The notes beneath the pieces were generated by a model that saw nothing but the letters and a program-made list of their open reading frames with translations, was not told the origin of the DNA and searched no databases. DNA of 9,711 nt, from NCBI RefSeq assembly GCF_009764355.1, contig NZ_LNUA01000064.1:1-9711 (forward strand), read 5' to 3'. Position 1 is the first letter of the stretch, and each line of letters begins with the position of its first letter. The position numbers were made by a program, and so were the translations under genes. Source of the DNA: Companilactobacillus bobalius (lineage in GTDB: Bacteria; Bacillota; Bacilli; Lactobacillales; Lactobacillaceae). This document shows positions 1-5,567 of this stretch, one piece after another.

Positions 1-32
1 AAAAGGAATGGCTTTATATCAACGTTTATAGC
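1..32. repeat. Left copy of terminal direct repeat (circular-molecule overlap)
   Basis: These 32 bases, beginning AAAAGGAATGGC, are identical to 9602-9633. Beyond them both copies run into the same iteron array. Positions 33-88 match 9656-9711 base for base once 22 bases (9634-9655) are skipped in the right copy. This is what a circular plasmid looks like when a contig runs slightly past its own start. The implied unit length is 9601 bp, or 9623 bp if the right-hand version is the true one. Confidence 0.8.
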
Positions 33-113
33 CACCACTCAACACCAAAAAGCACACCACTCAACACCAAAAAGCACACCACTCAACACCAAAAAGCACA
101 CCACTCAACACCA
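32..113 (+). repeat. Replication-origin iterons upstream of repA (left copy)
   Basis: Three perfect tandem 22-bp units, each starting AACACCAAAAAG and ending CACCACTC, lie at 41-62, 63-84 and 85-106. A partial unit precedes them (32-40) and the start of another follows (107-113) before an AT-rich run. Directly repeated iterons just before a Rep_3-family initiator gene are the usual binding sites for that initiator in theta origins. The spacing is exactly two helical turns, so bound RepA molecules would lie on one face. There are no spacers, so this is not CRISPR. Confidence 0.9.
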
Positions 114-200
114 AAAAAATAAAAATCACTTTACTTTAGTGTTAATTAGTAATAGAGTGTATTTATAAAATAAAATGTATGTTCGAAAGGAAGAAAATTT
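114..200 (+). promoter_or_regulatory. AT-rich origin segment with repA promoter and RBS
   Basis: This very AT-rich segment lies between the iterons and repA and is a plausible DNA-unwinding region. It contains a small dyad, CACT-ttacttt-AGTG (127-141). A possible -10 box TATAAA lies at 164-169 with only a weak -35 near 141-146. AAAGGAAG at about 187-193 is a good ribosome binding site for the ATG at 201. Autoregulation by RepA through the dyad or iterons is common in this family but is inferred here. Confidence 0.5.
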
Positions 201-971
201 ATGGTCGATAAACGCAATATGTTATGGGTCAGTGACCGTAACTTTAATAAAGAAGATTTTAAAGACCAACAATATTTTCAGGTGGCTGAACATAATGACC
301 TAATTACTAAGGCACGTCATGATTTAAATGCCCGTGAATTGAAGATTATGGACTTTGTTGTTTCTAAGATTAAACCTGATGATAAACACTTTAATATCAT
401 TCATACGTCAATGTATGAGCTGTCTAATGTCCTTGAATTAAAGCGTAGCGGTCGTACGTACTCGCAACTTGCCCAAAATTTAGAAGACATGCGTGCTAAA
501 AGCCTTCGTATTTATAGTGAGACGGATCGTCGTATTACTCTAACGGGGTGGTTTGAAGTTGTGCATATTTGGGAAAATGGACAACTTCAAATCAAAATCA
601 ATGAAGAATTTGCGCCATTTTTGTTGCAATTAAAAGATAAAGGGCACTACACCCAATACTTACTCGTTGATACCGTTAAACTGAAAAGTAAATATTCTAT
701 TTTGTTATACAAATTGATCCGTGAAGCTGATAAAGATAACGGTAGTTCAATTGCCATTGTTCAAGGAACGCCTGATGAGTGGAAAGAATGGTTAGGTTCG
801 CCTGAAAGTTACACCTATGGACGTTTAAAAGATAAAATATTAAACCCAGCTATTGCAGAAATTAACCTTGAAATTGATGATATGGACTTATCTTTATTTC
901 AAGCACGCCGTGGTCGTGAGGTAGTTCAAGTCGAAATTCACAATAATTTTATTCGTAACCCACGTTTTTAA
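201..971 (+). CDS. repA: Replication initiator protein, Rep_3 (RepB) family
   Basis: This 256-residue protein is the theta-replication initiator, which should bind the 22-bp iterons immediately upstream and open the origin. It follows the two-winged-helix plan of Rep_3 (PF01051) initiators. The first half carries the family-like segment LITKARHDLNARELKIMDF (about 34-52), and the second carries KSKYSILLYKLIREA (about 162-176), the typical start of the second winged helix. The start is supported by AAAGGAAG 8-10 bases upstream. Many lactococcal and lactobacillar relatives have a longer C-terminal extension; this one stops at about residue 256, right after the second winged helix. It reads as intact because length and end match a minimal initiator. 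The symbol repA is used loosely, since homologues are also called repB. No separate repB or partition gene follows. Confidence 0.92.
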   Translation: MVDKRNMLWVSDRNFNKEDFKDQQYFQVAEHNDLITKARHDLNARELKIMDFVVSKIKPDDKHFNIIHTSMYELSNVLELKRSGRTYSQLAQNLEDMRAKSLRIYSETDRRITLTGWFEVVHIWENGQLQIKINEEFAPFLLQLKDKGHYTQYLLVDTVKLKSKYSILLYKLIREADKDNGSSIAIVQGTPDEWKEWLGSPESYTYGRLKDKILNPAIAEINLEIDDMDLSLFQARRGREVVQVEIHNNFIRNPRF

Positions 972-1003
972 TATAAGGGGGGAAATGATGTTCATAATAA
1001 AAA

Positions 1004-1043
1004 GAGGGATACCGCCCTAGCCTCCACAGCTCACGGTATCCCT
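1004..1043 (+). promoter_or_regulatory. Perfect 10-bp hairpin between repA and small membrane-peptide gene
   Basis: AGGGATACCG (1005-1014) pairs perfectly with CGGTATCCCT (1034-1043) around a 19-base C-rich loop. No T-run follows, so it is not a classical intrinsic terminator. It lies about 40 bases before the ribosome binding site of the 42-residue peptide at 1086, which suggests a leader RNA structure, an RNA-stabilising element or part of a regulatory RNA. The role is inferred. Confidence 0.6.
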
Positions 1044-1085
1044 AAATTTAGCAAAACAACCAACCATTTGAAAGGAAGTTTCACT

Positions 1086-1214
1086 ATGAAGAATAGTATC
1101 ACAAAAATAAGTCTAGTTGTATCAGTTATCAGTCTGTTGGTAGTGGGTTTTCTTGCGCTACAAATGCATGAACTCACCACAATTACAACGAGTTCACACA
1201 AATTTAACTTATAA
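1086..1214 (+). CDS. 42-residue single-pass membrane peptide, unknown function
   Basis: The peptide starts MKNSITKISL and ends SSHKFNL. It has a short basic N-terminus (K2, K7), one hydrophobic helix at about residues 8-26, and a polar tail. GAAAGGAAG (about 1071-1079) is a strong ribosome binding site 6 bases before the ATG, which makes translation likely despite the small size. The gene sits directly downstream of repA, behind a perfect hairpin (1005-1043). I do not recognise the family. Its size, charge pattern and leader structure fit a type I toxin, a holin-like peptide or a small membrane modulator, but it does not match Fst, TxpA or Hok motifs as I know them. No convincing antisense promoter was found in 1215-1339, where I see only weak dyads such as CGTTC/GAACG. 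Confidence 0.6.
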   Translation: MKNSITKISLVVSVISLLVVGFLALQMHELTTITTSSHKFNL

Positions 1215-1334
1215 GTTATGTCTTTTGAACCTTGAGTGAGAATGTAGTCGAGTACTAGGCATGAGAATTTTTTGTAGGTTTCAAAAAATATTACCCGTTC
1301 TTGACGGAATGAACGACTGAAAACCGAAGTTAGT

Positions 1335-1349
1335 TACATATTATATGTA
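1335..1349. promoter_or_regulatory. 15-bp palindrome just downstream of gntR
   Basis: TACATAT-T-ATATGTA is a perfect 7-bp inverted repeat around one central base. It straddles the left edge of the 48-bp repeat, so only its right half is present in copy 2. A related palindrome, TACAT...ATGTA, lies at 2079-2096 before gntR, and the nonamer GTTACATAT occurs in inverted orientation at 1333-1341 and 2090-2098. It could be a GntR-type operator or a recombinase-binding dyad. The sequence alone does not decide. Confidence 0.45.
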
Positions 1350-1387
1350 CGAAGGCATTTCATTTACACAAGATTCTTGACGCTACC
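1340..1387. repeat. 48-bp direct repeat, copy 1 (left border of accessory module)
   Basis: This block begins ATTATATGTACGAAGG and ends TTGACGCTACC. It is identical to 5250-5297; the flanking base differs on each side, so the match is exactly 48 bp. This copy covers the last codons and stop of the gntR gene (minus strand) plus 20 bp beyond. With copy 2 it brackets 3.9 kb holding gntR, the acetyltransferase, cadA and cadC. Direct repeats of this kind arise when a circle integrates at a short homologous or site-specific target, or from a duplication at a recombination junction. Confidence 0.95.
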
Positions 1388-2034
1388 ATAGCTAATGAAT
1401 ATTCGACTAGATTGCCAAAGCGATCAAAACCTCTTCTAACACGATTAAGCGCCAAAGTATCCGACTTACCCAATAACTCCTTGTCATCATCTTTTAGATT
1501 AACGGCCTTGAATTCATCTTTGAAACTAGCCACTTCTTGACCACTCTCTTGGAGTATTTTGTAGAGTGATTTGTGACGCAAATCTTTCAATTCATTTTGA
1601 ATCGCAACATTTGGAAGATAGTGTTCAAAAATTATGAACGGCTTATCATCCAGTGAATAAAGACGTTTAATATACAAAACCTGTTGCTTACCAGATTCCT
1701 CAAAAGGAGTTCCCTTTGGCGAAACTAATTTGATCTGTAGAATCTTCTTAGTTAAATCACCGTGTTCATCGACAATAGATGAGAATGATCTGGCTTTTGA
1801 TAATTTATTGAACAAGTTGTTGCTAATAACCGTCGTTCCGATTCCACTTTTCTTAACCAAATAACCCTCACTGACTAGTAATTCAACCGCATTACGGACC
1901 GTGATTTTGCTGACATTATACATTTTCTCTAATTCGTTCTCTGTTGGTATAAGGTTTCCTACTTCATACTTACCTGATAAAATATTCTTTTTAATATCAC
2001 TGGCAATTCTCTGATATAAACTTCCTGCTATCAT
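1360..2034 (-). CDS. GntR-family transcriptional regulator, HutC/UTRA type
   Basis: This 224-residue regulator has an N-terminal GntR winged helix (about 5-70, with IPTENELEKMYNVSKITVRNAV at 29-50, written here only as the HTH signature region). A UTRA ligand-binding domain follows (about 85-215, including YIKRLYSLDDKPFIIFEHYL near 121-140). UTRA regulators usually respond to small metabolites such as sugar phosphates. I chose the second ATG (2034) because GGAG lies 8 bases before it, whereas the ATG at 2055 has no ribosome binding site. The gene is divergent from the acetyltransferase at 2138 and probably controls it and itself through palindromes in the shared 103-bp gap. The C-terminus (SRILCK) is slightly short for the family and lies inside the 48-bp repeat, so the native 3' end may have been trimmed by recombination. 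The ligand is unknown. Confidence 0.88.
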   Translation of the reverse strand: MIAGSLYQRIASDIKKNILSGKYEVGNLIPTENELEKMYNVSKITVRNAVELLVSEGYLVKKSGIGTTVISNNLFNKLSKARSFSSIVDEHGDLTKKILQIKLVSPKGTPFEESGKQQVLYIKRLYSLDDKPFIIFEHYLPNVAIQNELKDLRHKSLYKILQESGQEVASFKDEFKAVNLKDDDKELLGKSDTLALNRVRRGFDRFGNLVEYSLAMVASRILCK

Positions 2035-2137
2035 TTTATTATCTCCATGGTTCATCTATATTAATTATTATGTATTCTTACATTATAATATATGTAACGG
2101 CTGTTAAATAACAGCAATTAAATTTAAGGAGCATCTC
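2035..2137. promoter_or_regulatory. Divergent gntR / acetyltransferase promoter-operator region
   Basis: TATAAT at 2084-2089 on the plus strand and its complement ATTATA at 2082-2087 could serve as -10 boxes in the two directions; -35 boxes are weak. Two dyads overlap or flank them: TACAT...ATGTA (2079-2096) and CTGTTA-AA-TAACAG (2101-2114, perfect 6-bp arms). Both are good operator candidates for the adjacent GntR protein. TAAGGAG at 2125-2131 is the ribosome binding site for the acetyltransferase. CTCC at 2043-2046 (GGAG on the minus strand) is that for gntR. Confidence 0.6.
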
Positions 2138-2782
2138 ATGAAATCATACCCCGATCCGAATTCAATCTATCCCAACCCCAATATCAAAGAAATGGTCTAC
2201 ATCAAAAATACAATCAAATCCCCAAATATTATCGTGGGCGACTACACGTATTACGATGATAAATCTGAACCAGAGAATTTTGAAAAACACGTCACTCACC
2301 ATTACGAATTCCTAGGTGACAAACTAATAATCGGCAAGTTCTGTTCAATTGCCCAAGGTATCGAATTCATTATGAATGGTGCAAATCACGTGATGAAGGG
2401 CATTTCAACTTACCCATTTAATATTCAGGGTAACGGTTGGGAAGCCAACACACCTACTCTAGATGACTTACCTCTAAAGGGCGATACGACAGTCGGTAAC
2501 GACGTATGGTTTGGTCAAAATGTCACTGTTCTACCCGGTGTTCATATTGGTGATGGTGCCATAATCGGTGCAAACAGTCTTGTAACTAGCAATGTGGAAC
2601 CATACTCAATCGTTGGCGGTAATCCTGCCAAACTAATTAAACAAAGATTCTCTGATGATATGATTAATGAACTAGAAAAGCTGCAATGGTGGAATAAGGA
2701 TATCGACTGGATAACTGCCCATATCAAAGAACTTACTGTTAATGAATTATCATTGGATAAGATCAAAGAATGGACAAAATAA
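2138..2782 (+). CDS. vat: Vat-like xenobiotic O-acetyltransferase (left-handed beta-helix)
   Basis: This 214-residue enzyme belongs to the hexapeptide-repeat XAT family, which transfers acetyl from acetyl-CoA to hydroxyls of streptogramin A (Vat) or chloramphenicol (CatB). The segment FIMNGANH (77-84) followed by STYPF is closer to Vat than to CatB. H84 corresponds to the catalytic histidine. LPLKGD, VGNDVW and VHIGDGAIIGA mark the beta-helix coils, and VEPYSIVGGNPAKLI followed by the WW segment (LQWWN) is the conserved C-terminal part. Length matches the family (about 205-220). The start is fixed by TAAGGAG 6 bases upstream. It is a monocistronic gene divergent from a GntR regulator and ends 15 bases before a terminator. 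Family membership is firm; the substrate is inferred, because many chromosomal XATs in lactic acid bacteria have no proven drug substrate. Confidence 0.85.
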   Translation: MKSYPDPNSIYPNPNIKEMVYIKNTIKSPNIIVGDYTYYDDKSEPENFEKHVTHHYEFLGDKLIIGKFCSIAQGIEFIMNGANHVMKGISTYPFNIQGNGWEANTPTLDDLPLKGDTTVGNDVWFGQNVTVLPGVHIGDGAIIGANSLVTSNVEPYSIVGGNPAKLIKQRFSDDMINELEKLQWWNKDIDWITAHIKELTVNELSLDKIKEWTK

Positions 2783-2790
2783 GTATTTAC

Positions 2791-2831
2791 AAAAAAGGTC
2801 CTCGCATTTAATAAAATGCGAGGACCTTTTT
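2791..2831. terminator. Bidirectional intrinsic terminator between vat and cadA
   Basis: GGTCCTCGCATTT (2797-2809) pairs perfectly with AAATGCGAGGACC (2814-2826) around a 4-base loop. A-runs on the left and T-runs on the right flank the stem, so it can end transcription from the converging vat (+) and cadA (-) genes. Confidence 0.95.
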
Positions 2832-2842
2832 ATAATTATTTA

Positions 2843-4747
2843 TCACTTCAAGAATTGTAATCTAACAGCGTTTAATACCGCTATAACGGTGACACCGACA
2901 TCGGCAAATACTGCTTGCCACATGCCTACGAAACCGAAGGCTCCCAGAATTAAGAACAAAACTTTGATCCCTATGGCAAAACTAATATTCTCCATAACTA
3001 TTTTTCTAGTCACCTGAGCAATTTTAATCGTCTTAGAAACCTTGGAAGGTTCGTCACCCATAATAACAATATCGGCCGCTTCAACTGCAGCATCACTACC
3101 AAGACCGCCCATGGCGAACCCGATATCAGCCGTCGTTAATACTGGCGTATCATTGATACCATCACCAATAAAGGCCACTTTTTTATTTTTCTTCTTAGAT
3201 GTTGCAAGTAATTTTTCAACAATATTAACCTTATCTTCAGGTAACAAGTCAGTATAGACATTGTCTAACTTAAGCTTATCCGCAATCGATCTACCAACTA
3301 TGGCATTATCACCAGTCAACATGGCACTCTTAATCCCACGTTGATGTAATAATTCAATTGCATCCTGTGCATCTGACTTAGGCTCATCGGCAATCACAAT
3401 GCTACCCATAAACTTACCGTCAACACTGACATAAACAACCGTACCAATTCCATTATCTCTGATGAAATTAATTCCTGACATTGCCTTATCATTACCTACT
3501 ACAACTTGTTTGCCATCGACTATAGCCTTCAAACCATGACCAGCATGTTCGTTCGCATCTGTGACCTGATACTGACTCATATCGTCGTTATAAGCTTTGA
3601 TAATCGACTGCGCGATTGGATGCGTAGAATTCTGTTCCGCTGCAGCCGCAATACCTAATAAATCTTGTCTCTTAACTCCAGCTACAGGTTCAATTTTAAC
3701 AACTTCAAATTGCCCCTTTGTCAAAGTACCAGTCTTGTCAAAGGCTACTGTATCAACACTATTCAAGGCTTCAAGATAACTGCTACCCTTTACTAGTACA
3801 CCTTGTTTAGATGCTGCTCCAATCCCGCTGAAGAAACTCAGTGGAACTGAGATAACTAGAGCACAAGGACACGAGATAACTAAGAATACCAAGGCACGTG
3901 AGATCCATTCACCCCAGTTGCCAGTAAACAGTGACGGAATTATTGCTAGTGCAACTGCCATAGCAACTACGATCGGCGTATAGATTTTGGCAAAACGTGT
4001 AATGAACTTCTCTGCCGGAGCCTTTTTATTGCTTGCATTTTGGACCATATCCAATATTTTGGCAACTGTAGAATCACTATATATCTTTGTGACCTTAATC
4101 TCCAAAGTACCGTTTTGATTGATAGAGCCACTCATGGCGGCATCGTTTTGATAAATACTACGAGGCATCGATTCACCTGTTAAAGCTGATGTATCAACCA
4201 TCGATTGTCCAGACACGACCGTCCCATCTAAGGGAATCTTCTCACCAGGTCTAACAATAATAATCTGTCCAACTTGAACTTTAGATGGATCAACTTTCTT
4301 AGTACCTGAAGCCATTTTTATAGTCGCAAAAACTGGTTTAACTTCCAATAATGCTGAAATAGATTTTTTAGAATTATTTGTCGCAATATCTTCAAATAAG
4401 TTACCTACTTCATAGAAGAACATGACCGCGACAGCTTCCGGATACTCTCCTAAAATCAGAGCACCAACCGTTGCAATTGTCATTAAGAAATTTTCGTCAA
4501 AAATTTCACCATGAAAAATATTTTTAACTGCTTTTAAGACGATACTTCCGCCAATAACGAAGTAACCCATGAAATAAAGGACGATATTAATCGGTTCACC
4601 GAATATTCCTATGAATCCAGCAATCATAAATACAGCTGAAATAACTAATTTCCATAGTCTGACAGTGGATTCATGATCTAATTTATGTTTTGATTTCGTT
4701 TGCTTATTTTTTACTTGATATTCGGATTGGACATTGTACGATTTCAT
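2843..4747 (-). CDS. cadA: Cd/Zn-type P1B heavy-metal-exporting ATPase
   Basis: This 634-residue membrane ATPase exports divalent soft metals (Cd2+, Zn2+, possibly Pb2+ or Co2+) from the cytoplasm. All catalytic motifs are present: TGES (190-193, actuator), the CPC metal site in a membrane helix (293-295), the phosphorylated aspartate in DKTGT (D337), the HP dipeptide (376-377), TGD (478-480) and GDGIND (528-533). The last helices carry the P1B-2 signatures K595 (GIKVLF) and D616 (FADVGVT), pointing to Zn/Cd rather than Cu. There is no N-terminal HMA domain with CXXC, only a short basic, His-containing tail, so it is shorter than staphylococcal CadA (about 720). The start at 4747 is chosen because GGGAGG sits 9 bases upstream; an in-frame extension to 4807 would run through the promoter-operator. 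It is divergent from cadC, its probable repressor. Confidence 0.95.
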   Translation of the reverse strand: MKSYNVQSEYQVKNKQTKSKHKLDHESTVRLWKLVISAVFMIAGFIGIFGEPINIVLYFMGYFVIGGSIVLKAVKNIFHGEIFDENFLMTIATVGALILGEYPEAVAVMFFYEVGNLFEDIATNNSKKSISALLEVKPVFATIKMASGTKKVDPSKVQVGQIIIVRPGEKIPLDGTVVSGQSMVDTSALTGESMPRSIYQNDAAMSGSINQNGTLEIKVTKIYSDSTVAKILDMVQNASNKKAPAEKFITRFAKIYTPIVVAMAVALAIIPSLFTGNWGEWISRALVFLVISCPCALVISVPLSFFSGIGAASKQGVLVKGSSYLEALNSVDTVAFDKTGTLTKGQFEVVKIEPVAGVKRQDLLGIAAAAEQNSTHPIAQSIIKAYNDDMSQYQVTDANEHAGHGLKAIVDGKQVVVGNDKAMSGINFIRDNGIGTVVYVSVDGKFMGSIVIADEPKSDAQDAIELLHQRGIKSAMLTGDNAIVGRSIADKLKLDNVYTDLLPEDKVNIVEKLLATSKKKNKKVAFIGDGINDTPVLTTADIGFAMGGLGSDAAVEAADIVIMGDEPSKVSKTIKIAQVTRKIVMENISFAIGIKVLFLILGAFGFVGMWQAVFADVGVTVIAVLNAVRLQFLK

Positions 4748-4874
4748 TAGAAACATCCTCCCTACAATTGTGTAAGTGTTTACATGAATATATGAGCATT
4801 CATTCATATTTCATCTATAATATAATATATCCTACAGGGAAATTCAATGATTTGTAGAAAAAAGGTGAAGTATT
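4748..4874. promoter_or_regulatory. cadA/cadC divergent promoter with SmtB/CzrA-type operator
   Basis: An imperfect dyad ATATGAGCA-TT-CATTCATAT (4790-4809) matches the general layout of ArsR/SmtB operators, which have TGA...TCA half-sites inside AT-rich arms. Overlapping TATAAT boxes at 4816-4821 and 4821-4826 provide a cadC -10. The operator covers the matching -35 position (TGAGCA, 4793-4798), so bound CadC would block its own transcription and probably that of cadA on the other strand. AAGGTGA (4862-4868) is the cadC ribosome binding site. Confidence 0.75.
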
Positions 4875-5234
4875 ATGGTAGAAAAAGATTTTTCAGAACA
4901 AGAACATCAAGCTGCTCTGAATCATTTGAAGGAAAGTATTCCTGCCAATGAAGAATTAGAATCAATGGTCAACATTTTTAAGGCTTTTGGCGATATGACC
5001 CGTGTAAAAATTATCCTGGCATTGTCAAAAACACCCTTGAGTGTTGGCGAAATCGCCGATACTTTGGACATGAGTCAATCATCAATTTCCCATCAACTAA
5101 GTCTATTACGTCAATTAAATCTTGTTACGAGTGTGCGACACGGTCGAAATATTCATTATCGATTAAGTGATCAACACATAATCACGATTTTTGGACAGAC
5201 AAAAGATCACATTATTGAAGACGAAAACGACTGA
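4875..5234 (+). CDS. cadC: ArsR/SmtB-family metal-sensing repressor (CadC/CzrA-like)
   Basis: This 119-residue winged-helix repressor has [16 protein letters not shown] (35-50) and the recognition helix around [15 protein letters not shown] (66-80). Metal binding should relieve repression of cadA and itself. The alpha3N cysteine motif of true CadC (ELCVCD) is replaced by LSVGEIAD, so no thiolate site is visible. The alpha5 zinc site of CzrA is nearly complete: D99, H101 and H112 align, but the last ligand is E115 (HIIE) instead of His. It is therefore better described as a CzrA-type Zn/Co sensor with a variant ligand. AAGGTGA precedes the ATG at proper distance. Its stop lies 15 bases before copy 2 of the 48-bp repeat, and no terminator follows, so transcripts may continue into the ant(6) segment. 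Confidence 0.9.
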   Translation: MVEKDFSEQEHQAALNHLKESIPANEELESMVNIFKAFGDMTRVKIILALSKTPLSVGEIADTLDMSQSSISHQLSLLRQLNLVTSVRHGRNIHYRLSDQHIITIFGQTKDHIIEDEND

Positions 5235-5249
5235 TACTACTGACTTCCG

Positions 5250-5297
5250 ATTATATGTACGAAGGCATTTCATTTACACAAGATTCTTGACGCTACC
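5250..5297. repeat. 48-bp direct repeat, copy 2 (right border of accessory module)
   Basis: Identical to 1340-1387. Here it carries an orphan fragment of the 3' end of the gntR reading frame (minus strand) fused to unrelated sequence. On the left it meets the cadC 3' flank (ACTTCCG just before it). On the right it abuts an AT-rich fragment whose gene has lost its 5' end. This marks a recombination junction. Confidence 0.95.
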
Positions 5298-5316
5298 TTT
5301 TAATGATTTACATATT
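5287..5316 (+). promoter_or_regulatory. Possible junction-created promoter upstream of ant(6)
   Basis: TTGACG (5287-5292, five of six bases of the -35 consensus) lies inside the 48-bp repeat. CATATT (5311-5316, four of six of the -10 consensus) lies 18 bases further on in the fused sequence. The combination exists only because of the junction. The -10 is weak, so this is a candidate only. Confidence 0.3.
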
Positions 5317-5559
5317 TTAAAACCAGATTGGAAAATTATTAAACGAACTTCCGATAGAGCTATTGTTTTTATGTTATTAAGTGATGAAGAAGAATGGGGC
5401 AAAATTCATAGAAATTCTAGAACGAAATATAAAAATTTGATTAAAGAAATATCCCCAATTGATTTAACGGAATTAATGAAATCGACTTTGAAAGAGAACG
5501 AAAAACAATTGCAAAAGCAAATTAATTTTTGGCAACGTAAATTTAGACTTGGGAAGTGA
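5296..5559 (+). pseudogene. 3' remnant of an unidentified gene upstream of ant(6)
   Basis: About 87 codons remain of a gene whose 5' end has been replaced by the 48-bp repeat. The frame stays open upstream through the repeat into the end of cadC (first in-frame ATG at 5191), so a chimeric 122-residue ORF exists, but the upstream part is fortuitous. The remaining protein is charged and helical ([18 protein letters not shown], then a basic end QRKFRLGK). I cannot assign it to a family. Its TGA (5557-5559) lies just before the ant(6) ATG (5568), and an alternative GTG (5556) would overlap it. This suggests that the complete gene and ant(6) once formed an operon with translational coupling. Base composition is as AT-rich as ant(6), unlike the metal genes. 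Confidence 0.65.
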
Positions 5560-5567
5560 AAAAAACA

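Noticed and set aside
32..113. Tandem short repeats resembling a CRISPR array
   Set aside because: Units are contiguous with no spacers, there are no cas genes, and they sit directly upstream of a Rep_3 initiator: these are iterons.
1005..1043. Intrinsic terminator for repA
   Set aside because: The stem is perfect, but no T-run follows on the plus strand and the loop is 19 bases, so a leader or regulatory structure is more likely.
2035..2055. gntR start at 2055
   Set aside because: No ribosome binding site precedes it; GGAG lies 8 bases before the ATG at 2034.
2542..3779. Small ORFs antisense to vat and cadA
   Set aside because: They are fully inside well-supported coding genes, with no start signals or family features.
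4748..4807. 20-residue N-terminal extension of cadA
   Set aside because: It would be translated from the promoter-operator region without a ribosome binding site; GGGAGG supports the start at 4747.
5191..5559. A genuine 122-residue fusion gene across the repeat junction
   Set aside because: The first about 35 codons are out-of-frame cadC and 48-bp repeat sequence; only the part after 5296 looks like real protein-coding DNA.
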